Shown here piece by piece: positions 1-3,933 of a DNA stretch of 6,698 nt (position 1 is the stretch's first letter; each line of letters starts with the position of its first letter). The stretch is from Spongiibacteraceae bacterium (GTDB lineage Bacteria > Pseudomonadota > Gammaproteobacteria > Pseudomonadales > PIVM01), in assembly GCA_030618505.1 (NCBI GenBank), contig JAUXDF010000182.1, forward strand, positions 1 to 6,698, read 5' to 3'. The translations under genes and the position numbers were made by a program. The notes below the pieces were generated by a model. That model did not search any database. It worked only from the letters and a program-made list of their open reading frames with translations, and was not told the DNA's origin.

Positions 1-2
1 TT

Positions 3-878
3 TCAGCCGATATCGTTCATACCCACCGTTTTAAGGAAAACATCTTAGGTAGTCTGGCTGCCGCTCGTTGTGGTATCCCTTCTGTGCGTACGGTGCATGG
101 TGCACAAGAGCACAGTAGCCGTTGGTGGCACCCCAAAAACACCCTATTTGTTCTGAACCGTTTGCTGGGCTCTTACCTGCAAAGTGCGGTAGTGCCTGTC
201 ACCAACGATCTGCGCAGGCAGTTGTTGTCTGAATATCCTGCAAAAAAGCTGGTTGCTATTCCTAATGGGGTGAGTTTTGAGCATTTGCAGGATGTGCATA
301 GTCCTTGGCCTGATGATGGCGTGATTAAAATTGGTATTGTTGGTCGTCTGACTCCTGTTAAGCGGGTTGACCTGTTTCTGTCTATCGCTGAGTCTTTGTT
401 GGCTGATTCATCCTTACCGGCGCTGGCGTTTTATGTGATTGGTGATGGTCCTCTTATGGATAGCCTGCAGTCACAAGTGTGTGGCCTGGATGGGGGTGAT
501 TGCGTGACTTTTTGTGGTCATGTGGCGCCAGCTTATGGGTATATTGCCGGTCTTGATGTGTTGGTGATGTGTTCGGATCATGAAGGGATGCCGATGACGG
601 TATTGGAGTCGATGTATTTGGCTACGCCGGTGGTGGCGCATCGGGTGGGTGGTTTGCTGGAGTTGTTAGAAGAGGATGATTGTGGGGTATTGGTTGAGAA
701 CCATAGTGCTGAGGGTTATGCGCAGGCTTTGATGGAGTTGCTGGGGCAGCCAGAGCGTTTGCAGGGTTTGGCAGAGCGGGCGAAGCGACGGGTTGTTGCG
801 ACTTATTCGGCGGAGCGTAATGCGCAGCAGTTTGTGGCGCTTTATAGTCGGGTGGTGAGTGGGGGAAGTGTGGGGTAA
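3..878 (+). CDS. GT4-fold (GT-B) glycosyltransferase, 5' truncated by window edge
   Basis: This enzyme likely transfers a sugar from a nucleotide-sugar donor during assembly of a surface or exported polysaccharide, acting at the cytoplasmic face of the inner membrane. The frame is open from the window edge, and the first visible residues (ADIVHTHRFKENILGSLAAA) are the usual GT4 N-domain helix-strand, so the true start lies outside. The GTG at 84 is internal. Numbering from the first visible codon, IPNGVS at about 86-91 and GIVGRL with a following Lys at about 111-120 form the donor-domain entry. IGDGPL lies near 146, and the E-x7-E motif (E194 and E202, in DHEGMPMTVLE) is followed by TPVVA. 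About 290 residues are visible, against roughly 370-400 for the family. A REP-like repeat starts 3 bp after the stop. Family assignment is firm, but acceptor and sugar are unknown. It resembles the GT4 enzymes of exopolysaccharide/exosortase loci, which is inference only. Confidence 0.93.
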   Translation, partial: SADIVHTHRFKENILGSLAAARCGIPSVRTVHGAQEHSSRWWHPKNTLFVLNRLLGSYLQSAVVPVTNDLRRQLLSEYPAKKLVAIPNGVSFEHLQDVHSPWPDDGVIKIGIVGRLTPVKRVDLFLSIAESLLADSSLPALAFYVIGDGPLMDSLQSQVCGLDGGDCVTFCGHVAPAYGYIAGLDVLVMCSDHEGMPMTVLESMYLATPVVAHRVGGLLELLEEDDCGVLVENHSAEGYAQALMELLGQPERLQGLAERAKRRVVATYSAERNAQQFVALYSRVVSGGSVG

Positions 879-880
879 AA

Positions 881-917
881 CCTTGATTTCGCACTGGCTC
901 AATGAAGGCTACGGGTT
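881..917 (-). repeat. REP-like element, family 1 copy A (single half)
   Basis: Read on the minus strand, this begins with a GTAG head followed by CCTTCATT, a GC-rich middle and AAATCAAGG, which folds back on the start. It aligns with the right arm at 6251-6286 over its whole length except for a 2-nt insertion and a few substitutions, and with both arms of the dyad at 3850-3927. It lies immediately after the glycosyltransferase stop codon, a typical position for REP sequences mobilised by RAYT (Y1) transposases. No inverted partner is adjacent, so this is a solitary copy. It might also act as a weak 3' mRNA stabiliser for the upstream gene. Confidence 0.7.
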
Positions 918-936
918 GATTTCTCTATGGCAAGTG

Positions 937-975
937 ATGACAAAGCGCACACGTTTTTGCTATGCTTAGTGTCAT
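937..975 (+). promoter_or_regulatory. Promoter and candidate operator of the BrnT-like/CopG module
   Basis: A -35-like ATGACA (937-942) is followed after 18 bp by TATGCT (961-966), which is preceded by TGC to give an extended -10 (TGCTATGCT). The predicted transcript start is around 973-974, on or next to the preferred toxin ATG at 974. An inverted repeat, ATGACA (937-942) and TGTCAT (970-975), brackets the promoter and could be the site where the ribbon-helix-helix antitoxin represses its own operon. The hexamers are read from the sequence. Promoter activity and repressor binding are inferred. Confidence 0.5.
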
Positions 976-1252
976 GAAGATATTCAGTTGGAGTGCTGAG
1001 AAAAATCAAATTCTTATAGCAGAGCGTAATACGTCCTTTGAGGAGGTCGTATTTTATATCCACAATGGAGGTCTTCTGGATGATATATCTCATCCAAACT
1101 CAGCAAACTATCCAGATCAACGAATTTTTGTTATCGATATTAACGACTACGCTTACCTCGTCCCCTATGTTGAGAGTGGAGATGAGATTTTTCTCAAGAC
1201 AGTAATTCCCAGTCGAAAATTCACCAAGCTTTATTTAAGGAGTGACTCATGA
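974..1252 (+). CDS. BrnT-like toxin of a type II toxin-antitoxin module
   Basis: A 92-residue protein, MKIFSWSAEKN onwards. It has the pattern of BrnT-type toxins (RelE-like fold, RNases that inhibit translation): N-terminal FxWxxxKN, then an ER-x2-SFEEVV helix (residues 17-26), a GGLLD-HPN-YPxQRIFV block (32-53), NDYAYLVPYV (57-66) and a C-terminal IFLKTVIPSRKFTKLY block (72-87) with basic residues that could form the active site. An in-frame ATG at 962 would add MLSV, but neither ATG has a Shine-Dalgarno sequence. I prefer 974 because the family normally begins at MKxFxW and because the predicted transcript start falls there. The toxin precedes its antitoxin, the reverse of the common order but usual for BrnT systems. 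Its stop overlaps the antitoxin start (ATGA). The match to BrnT proper is moderate; it may belong to a sister family. Confidence 0.75.
   Translation: MKIFSWSAEKNQILIAERNTSFEEVVFYIHNGGLLDDISHPNSANYPDQRIFVIDINDYAYLVPYVESGDEIFLKTVIPSRKFTKLYLRSDS
1237..1242 (+). promoter_or_regulatory. Strong ribosome binding site of the CopG-type antitoxin
   Basis: AAGGAG, 6 nt ahead of the ATG at 1249 and located inside the last codons of the toxin gene. It contrasts with the absence of any recognisable ribosome binding site for the toxin. This should favour antitoxin synthesis from the shared message. Confidence 0.75.
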
Positions 1253-1533
1253 ATAAAATTAAACTACTCAAAGAGGAGCAAGAGCTTCTTGATGCGCTTG
1301 AGTCTGGTGAATATGAGTCAACATTAACTCCGCAACGTAAAAGTGAACTGGAGGCGGCGGCGGCGCATACCTTTAAAAAAGATAAGCGTATTAATATTCG
1401 AATATCTAGTCGTGACTTGACGGCTATTCAATCAAAAGCATTTGAGGAAGGTATTCCTTATCAGACATTGGTTTCGAGTATTATTCATAAATACATATCT
1501 GGATCGCTTCGAGATGTTAGGGCTAATAAGTAA
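1249..1533 (+). CDS. CopG-type ribbon-helix-helix antitoxin
   Basis: A 94-residue antitoxin expected to neutralise the BrnT-like toxin encoded just upstream and to repress the shared promoter. The N-terminal half (residues 1-44) is acidic and helical and is the probable toxin-binding part. Residues 45-86 carry the ribbon-helix-helix signature: KDKRINIRISSRDL as the DNA-binding strand and start of the first helix, then AFEEGIPYQTLVSSIIHKYISG as helix two, with the IPYQTL turn typical of CopG/BrnA-like antitoxins. The ATG overlaps the toxin TGA by 4 bp, and translation is led by AAGGAG. The stop codon lies against the left side of an attC-like structure, as in integron cassettes where the gene ends at the recombination site. 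The base composition of the pair is AT-richer than the flanking glycosyltransferase gene, consistent with acquisition. Confidence 0.85.
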   Translation: MNKIKLLKEEQELLDALESGEYESTLTPQRKSELEAAAAHTFKKDKRINIRISSRDLTAIQSKAFEEGIPYQTLVSSIIHKYISGSLRDVRANK

Positions 1534-1637
1534 GGGCAGTCTTATTTTTGGCTAGGTTGTAATATGCAGCCACGATGCAGTGGTTGTGTTTGAGTAAAAT
1601 ACCCATATGCCAGCCCTTACAAGGATGGTCGTTACAA
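1522..1637 (+). other. attC-like (VCR-like) integron recombination site
   Basis: Outer arms GTAAGGGC (1530-1537) and GCCCTTAC (1613-1620) are exact inverted repeats bracketing an internal hairpin, CAGCCAC/GTGGTTG (1567-1573/1580-1586, one G-T pair), which corresponds to a variable terminal structure. GTTGTGTTTGAGT (1583-1595) and TGCCAGCCC (1608-1616) match, as I remember it, the right half of the Vibrio cholerae VCR repeat, and the order and spacing also agree. A GTTACAA at 1631-1637 sits where the right core (consensus GTTRRRY) belongs but deviates at one position. The left core region, GGCTAATAAG, also deviates from RYYYAAC. The antitoxin stop codon lies within the site's left end. I read this as a cassette attC that may be degenerate. 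No integrase gene is in the window. Confidence 0.6.
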
Positions 1638-1663
1638 AGAGCTAAAGTGCGCCGCTGAGCATC

Positions 1664-1726
1664 GTAGGGTGTGGCCCCGCACCAATACACAAAATTAGAG
1701 TTTGAGGTGCGCGGGGCACACCCTAC
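1664..1726. repeat. REP-like inverted pair, family 2 (GTAG-headed)
   Basis: The left arm at 1664-1683 (GTAGGGTGTGGCCCCGCACC) and the right arm at 1706-1726 are near-perfect reverse complements, differing by two single-base indels, with a 22-bp AT-rich loop. Each arm is also a small palindrome (GGTGTG...GCACC) headed by GTAG, the tetranucleotide typical of REP sequences linked to RAYT/TnpA-REP transposases. The pair lies between the convergent TA1 and TA2 operons, where the long stem could also block read-through in both directions, although no T-tract is present. Similar GTAGGGTGTGCCCCGCG repeats are common in proteobacterial intergenic regions, from memory. Confidence 0.75.
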
Positions 1727-1759
1727 AATCAGTTTCTGAGAGGATAACGGTGCTGGGGC

Positions 1760-2020
1760 TTAGGTGCTGTAGTGATAGCGGAGTTGGGCTATCAATATCG
1801 TATCATTGTGACATTTATACACGATACGATGCTCGTCATTGATACGTCGGGACCAGTAGCTGGCAAGCCCATGTTTTAGTGGCTCTGGTTTGCCAATTCC
1901 CTCATACGGCGATCGACTAATCGCTTTTATTAAGGTGTTTATTCTTTTAAGCATTTTCTTGTCAGTGCTTTGCCAGTAGAGATAATGGCCCCAGGCTATT
2001 GATGAGAACATTATTTTCAT
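1760..2020 (-). CDS. yoeB: YoeB family toxin (ribosome-dependent mRNA interferase)
   Basis: An 86-residue RelE-superfamily toxin that binds the 70S ribosome and cleaves mRNA in the A site. The whole YoeB pattern is present: WxxYLYWQxTDKKxLKRIN (residues 10-28), SPYEGIGKPEPLKH (37-50), YWSRRINDEHRIVY (55-68) and the C-terminal RYHY (81-84). The catalytic residues known from E. coli YoeB fall at identical positions, E46, R65, H83 and Y84, so the toxin should be active. Its ATG overlaps the stop of the upstream antitoxin gene by 4 bp (ATGA), giving translational coupling. A second Met at residue 4 is possible, but the family starts at MKI/MKL. It converges with the TA1 operon, the two separated by an attC-like site and a REP pair. 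No clear T-rich terminator follows it. Confidence 0.95.
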   Translation of the reverse strand: MKIMFSSIAWGHYLYWQSTDKKMLKRINTLIKAISRSPYEGIGKPEPLKHGLASYWSRRINDEHRIVYKCHNDTILIAQLRYHYST

Positions 2021-2268
2021 TCAATAAGCTCTCTTTCAGTGCCATTGCCGGCCTCAAGTTCAGCGATTGATTCAAGTAGCTGTCTTGCGTTGGCTGGAGA
2101 GCGGAGTAAATAGGTGGTCTCCTCCATCGCCTGGTAATCTTCAAGTGACATCATCACAACAGGGTTTTTGCTTTTACGGGTTATTATTACGGGGGCGTGA
2201 TCTGCGCAGACTTTTTCCATTGTGCTGGCAAGGTTTGCGCGAGCTGAGGTATAGCTAATGGCGTCCAT
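2017..2268 (-). CDS. yefM: YefM family antitoxin (Phd/YefM fold)
   Basis: An 83-residue antitoxin that neutralises YoeB and represses the operon. The N-terminal Phd/YefM DNA-binding domain is clear: ISYTSARANLASTMEKV (4-20), then APVIITRKSKNPVVMMSLEDYQAMEETTYLLRSP (25-58) containing the VIIT, VVMMSLEDY and ETxYLLRSP signatures. Residues 59-83 form the acidic, probably disordered toxin-binding tail (SIAELEAGNGTERELIE). GGAG (minus strand, 2276-2279) lies 7 nt before the ATG. A good sigma70 promoter and TGTAC-type dyads precede the gene. The order antitoxin then toxin, with an ATGA overlap, is canonical. Confidence 0.95.
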   Translation of the reverse strand: MDAISYTSARANLASTMEKVCADHAPVIITRKSKNPVVMMSLEDYQAMEETTYLLRSPANARQLLESIAELEAGNGTERELIE

Positions 2269-2283
2269 GAGATTACTCCAAAC

Positions 2284-2340
2284 TGTACAGGTACATAAAA
2301 GCGTACGTTTATTGTAGCTTGCACGTCATAAATGGGTCAA
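2284..2340 (-). promoter_or_regulatory. yefM-yoeB promoter and TGTAC-type operator
   Basis: On the minus strand, TTGACC (2335-2340) and TACAAT (2311-2316) are separated by 18 bp, each one base from the sigma70 consensus, with a predicted start near 2304. Downstream of the -10 lie CGTACG (2302-2307) and the dyad TGTAC-AG-GTACA (2284-2295). E. coli YefM is known to recognise palindromes with a TGTACA core, so these are the likely autorepression sites. Here they cover the transcription start and leader rather than the -35/-10 spacer. Confidence 0.65.
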
Positions 2341-2374
2341 GTGGTGATCGCTATTGTCGCCGAAAACACCTGTC

Positions 2375-2665
2375 TTATAGACGGCTTTCATAATCCATGT
2401 CGTCACCAAGTACGCGAATAATGTGTAAAGTTTCTTTGTTGATGCGATACATAATTAAGTGCCGGTTAACGTGGAATTTTAGATAGCCCTTGCGTAGCGT
2501 ATCGCAAGAAGTGCCAATTTTGGGGTTTTCAGCAAGTAGTATGAAGGCTTCCCCTAGTTCGTCATGGTATTTATCTGCCTGGCGTTCACCCCAGTTATTA
2601 AAGGTGTACAGCCATATATCAGTAAGGTCTTGCTCAGCTAGCGCTTGCTTATGAATCTTGAGCAT
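2375..2665 (-). CDS. parE: ParE family toxin (RelE/ParE superfamily)
   Basis: A 96-residue toxin of the ParE branch, whose characterised members poison DNA gyrase. Signatures in order: LTDIWLYTFNNWGERQADKYHDEL (residues 14-37, the paired-helix region), FILLAENPKIG (41-51), GYLKFHVNRHLIMYRI (60-75) and the C-terminal IIRVLGDDMDYESRL (82-96), the usual IRVLHxxMD-x-E-x-L ending of ParE. It lacks the catalytic His/Tyr ending of YoeB, which supports ParE rather than RelE/YoeB chemistry. The gene starts one nucleotide after the antitoxin stop (TAA-A-ATG) with only a weak upstream ribosome binding site, so translation probably depends on coupling. The gyrase target is family knowledge, not shown by this sequence. 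Confidence 0.9.
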   Translation of the reverse strand: MLKIHKQALAEQDLTDIWLYTFNNWGERQADKYHDELGEAFILLAENPKIGTSCDTLRKGYLKFHVNRHLIMYRINKETLHIIRVLGDDMDYESRL

Positions 2666-2666
2666 T

Positions 2667-2921
2667 TTAAGTATTCAGACCTGCGAGTTGTTTGGCCTTT
2701 TGTTTGATTGCCTGCATATCCAGTACGCCGGCATCACCGCTTTGCTCTCCTTCGATAAGAGCAGCTCTTAATGCCTGTAACTTTAATGCTTGATAATCAG
2801 TTTCAGAGAGGACAACAGCAACGGGCTTGCCATTTCTTGTTACGCTAATAGGGGCTTTTTGCGATTCCATAATAAGCTCGCCAAATACCTTCTGTGCATT
2901 GGTCGCAGTGTAAGTGTTCAT
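2667..2921 (-). CDS. Phd/YefM family antitoxin paired with the ParE toxin
   Basis: An 84-residue antitoxin. The N-terminal DNA-binding domain, TATNAQKVFGELIMES (4-20), is followed by PISVTRNGKPVAVVLSETDYQALK (24-47), with the classic VTRNGKPVAVVLS strand pair of Phd/YefM proteins. Residues 48-84 are a helical, charged tail (LRAALIEGEQSGDAG, then Lys/Gln-rich) expected to wrap the toxin. Phd-type antitoxins partnered with ParE toxins are common, although ParD is the better known partner. GGAG (minus strand, 2929-2932) lies 7 nt before the ATG. The promoter and leader contain an unusual 9-bp tandem repeat, which may be the autoregulatory site. Confidence in the family is high; the exact operator is unknown. 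Confidence 0.92.
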   Translation of the reverse strand: MNTYTATNAQKVFGELIMESQKAPISVTRNGKPVAVVLSETDYQALKLQALRAALIEGEQSGDAGVLDMQAIKQKAKQLAGLNT

Positions 2922-2935
2922 TAAAATACTCCATA

Positions 2936-2980
2936 ATGAGTAATATGAGTAATATGAGTAATATGAGTAATATGAGTATT
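2936..2980 (-). repeat. 9-bp tandem repeat in the leader of the ParE module
   Basis: On the plus strand, ATGAGTAAT is repeated four times exactly (2936-2971), followed by a fifth unit with one mismatch (2972-2980). The array is flanked by an exact 10-bp inverted repeat, TAAAATACTC (2922-2931) and GAGTATTTTA (2974-2983). The left arm overlaps the antitoxin ribosome binding site and the right arm overlaps the predicted -10 box. Each unit also contributes one GAGTA motif, so five GAGTA copies face one TACTC. The array could be a multi-site operator or a variable-number leader. It does not encode protein in any convincing frame. Confidence 0.85.
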
Positions 2981-3006
2981 TTAGGCTTTAGGTTTGGTTT
3001 TAGCAA
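2978..3006 (-). promoter_or_regulatory. Promoter of the Phd-type/ParE module
   Basis: On the minus strand, TTGCTA (3001-3006) and TAAAAT (2978-2983) are separated by exactly 17 bp, the latter one base from the -10 consensus. The predicted start near 2971 would put most of the 9-bp tandem array into a roughly 50-nt leader ahead of the GGAG. This is a sequence-based prediction only. Confidence 0.5.
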
Positions 3007-3219
3007 ATTGGCATTGACTGCATGCTGTATCGGTGTCTGATCTATTGTTTTGGTTTGTTCCCATATAAAAGACGGAGTTTTAATGTTTTTTCCTATGAAT
3101 AAGTTGTAAATTCTCCGTATTAAGTTGATTGGTGCTGTAGGCGGCAATGATCCCGGTGATCGTGTGTTACCGCTTAAGGCCTTATCGGAATATATTGTGT
3201 GTTATACCTCAAAAGCAGA
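3007..3219. other. Non-coding spacer between the divergent ParE and second YoeB modules
   Basis: No gene is supported here. A near-perfect dyad centred between 3179 and 3180 (TAAGGCCTTA at 3175-3184, with CCG/CGG further out) has no assigned role. A minimal 8-codon reading frame (3083-3109, MFFPMNKL) follows GGAG at a 5-nt spacing, and that GGAG lies in ACGGAG (3072-3077), which is inversely repeated as CTCCGT (3113-3118). This is suggestive of a small leader structure but too short to claim as a gene. Confidence 0.5.
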
Positions 3220-3263
3220 TTGACGCAGCGTACGGATTTACGTACGCTATTGTCTCAGGGGTG
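3220..3263 (+). promoter_or_regulatory. Promoter, operator dyad and ribosome binding site of the second YefM/YoeB-type module
   Basis: TTGACG (3220-3225) and TACGCT (3243-3248) are 17 bp apart. An exact dyad, AGCGTACG-GATTTA-CGTACGCT (3227-3248), fills the spacer and overlaps the -10, so a bound antitoxin would block RNA polymerase directly. The GTAC cores recall YefM recognition sites. AGGGG (3257-3261) serves as the ribosome binding site for the ATG at 3269. Confidence 0.65.
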
Positions 3264-3268
3264 ATTCT

Positions 3269-3511
3269 ATGACTACATTTAATGCAACTGAGGCGCGATC
3301 TAAGCTCTATGCCCTCATCGACGAAACCACACTTACACACCAACCTATTGTTATTACAGGGAAAAGAGGCAATGCTGTCTTACTTGCGGAGGATGACTGG
3401 AAGGCGATCAATGAAACCCTCCACCTTTTGTCAGTTCCTGGAATGAGGGAATCTATCCAAGGGGGTATGGCCACCAAGTTAGGTGATTGTGATCAAGAGC
3501 TAGATTGGTAA
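3269..3511 (+). CDS. YefM-type antitoxin (Phd/YefM family), second copy
   Basis: An 80-residue antitoxin for the YoeB/Txe-type toxin encoded immediately downstream. The N-terminal domain has FNATEARSKLYALIDETT (4-21), HQPIVITGKRGNAVLLAEDDWKAINETLHLLSVPGM (24-59) with the IVIT, AVLL-x3-DW and ETLHLLSVP signatures, then a short acidic tail (residues 60-80, ending CDQELDW). It differs clearly in sequence from the antitoxin at 2017-2268 (for example GKRGNAVLL against RKSKNPVVM), so the two modules are not a recent duplication and should not cross-neutralise readily. The start is fixed by AGGGG and by a promoter carrying an 8-bp-arm dyad. Its stop shares one base with the toxin ATG (TAATG). Confidence 0.93.
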   Translation: MTTFNATEARSKLYALIDETTLTHQPIVITGKRGNAVLLAEDDWKAINETLHLLSVPGMRESIQGGMATKLGDCDQELDW

Positions 3512-3771
3512 TGTGGCAGCTTTATTACACGAAGCAAGCCCAGAAAGATGCCCGAAAGCTCGCTTCGTTTGGGCTTAAAAATAAAGCCCAAGAGTTACTC
3601 GCTATGATTGAGGCTAATCCGTACCAAACCCCGCCACCTTACGAGAAATTAGTGGGTGATCTTTCCGGTGCTTACTCAAGGCGAATAAATATTCAACACA
3701 GGCTTGTTTATCAGGTTTTAGAAAAAGAGAAATCAATTAAGGTACTTCGCCTGTGGAGTCACTACGAGTAA
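3511..3771 (+). CDS. Txe/YoeB family toxin, second copy
   Basis: An 86-residue mRNA interferase of the Txe/YoeB group. The sequence runs WQLYYTKQAQKDARKLA (2-18), ANPYQTPPPYEKLVGDL (35-51), YSRRINIQHRLVYQV (55-69) and LRLWSHYE at the C-terminus. The expected catalytic set is present at E45, R64, H84 and Y85, equivalent to E46, R65, H83 and Y84 of E. coli YoeB. I take the ATG at 3511, which gives the TAATG coupling to the antitoxin. A TTG two codons upstream is less likely. The PPPYEKLVGDLxGAYSRRINIQHR block marks a subgroup distinct from the toxin at 1760-2020. It converges on the aminotransferase gene, and a long REP dyad separates the two. Confidence 0.94.
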   Translation: MWQLYYTKQAQKDARKLASFGLKNKAQELLAMIEANPYQTPPPYEKLVGDLSGAYSRRINIQHRLVYQVLEKEKSIKVLRLWSHYE

Positions 3772-3775
3772 ACAG

Positions 3776-3815
3776 TTTAGCCAAGGCGAGCGCAAAAAGC
3801 GCGGCGTTTGCTAAA
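3776..3815 (+). other. Hairpin after the second YoeB-type toxin gene
   Basis: An outer stem, TTTAGC (3776-3781) and GCTAAA (3810-3815), encloses an inner hairpin, GCGC-AAAAA-GCGC (3790-3802). It begins 5 bp after the toxin stop. A transcription-ending or mRNA-stabilising role is plausible, but no T-tract follows, so I do not call it an intrinsic terminator. Confidence 0.35.
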
Positions 3816-3849
3816 GGCGTTCGGAGTAGCCTGAAGTTTTGGAGTAGTT

Positions 3850-3927
3850 CGTAGCCTTGATAGAGCCTGCGAAATCAGGGGGGGTGCCGATTCATTCCCG
3901 GATTTCGCAGGCTCTATCCAGGCTACG
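3850..3927. repeat. REP-like inverted pair, family 1 copies B and C (long dyad)
   Basis: The 27-bp arms at 3850-3876 and 3901-3927 are reverse complements with a single mismatch, and three more pairs (GGG/CCC) continue inwards. Each arm reads GTAG, then CCTTGAT or CCTGGAT, GAGCCTGCG and AAATC, so each is itself a small hairpin with the REP-type GTAG head. The pair forms a BIME-like cruciform between the convergent toxin and aminotransferase genes, 6 bp beyond the aminotransferase stop. It probably limits read-through from both sides. Related copies lie at 881-917 and 6218-6286. Confidence 0.85.
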
Positions 3928-3933
3928 GGGTGT

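Noticed and set aside
84..86. GTG at 84 as the start of the glycosyltransferase
   Set aside because: The upstream codons encode conserved GT4 sequence (ADIVHTHRFKENILG), so the gene begins outside the window.
622..902. Minus-strand Pro/His/Ser-rich open frames opposite the GT4 gene
   Set aside because: Low-complexity antisense products of the G/T-rich coding strand; the GT4 motifs are on the plus strand.
1664..1726. Intrinsic terminator for the TA1 or TA2 operon
   Set aside because: The stem is long, but there is no T-tract on either side and the arms carry the GTAG REP signature. Any termination effect would be secondary.
2936..2980. CRISPR array
   Set aside because: The units are 9 bp and contiguous with no spacers, so this is a simple tandem repeat.
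2845..3147. Minus-strand open frame with a long Leu/Ile repeat resembling a hydrophobic peptide
   Set aside because: The ILL periodicity is only the 9-bp tandem repeat translated. The frame overlaps the real antitoxin gene and has no start context.
3505..3510. TTG at 3505 as start of the second YoeB-type toxin
   Set aside because: The ATG at 3511 gives the usual TAATG junction and the family-typical N-terminus MWQLYYTKQAQKD.
3776..3830. Second attC site after the second YoeB-type toxin
   Set aside because: The hairpin-rich layout and the terminal GGCGTTCGG look superficially similar, but GTTCGGA does not fit GTTRRRY and none of the VCR-like blocks seen at 1583-1616 is present.
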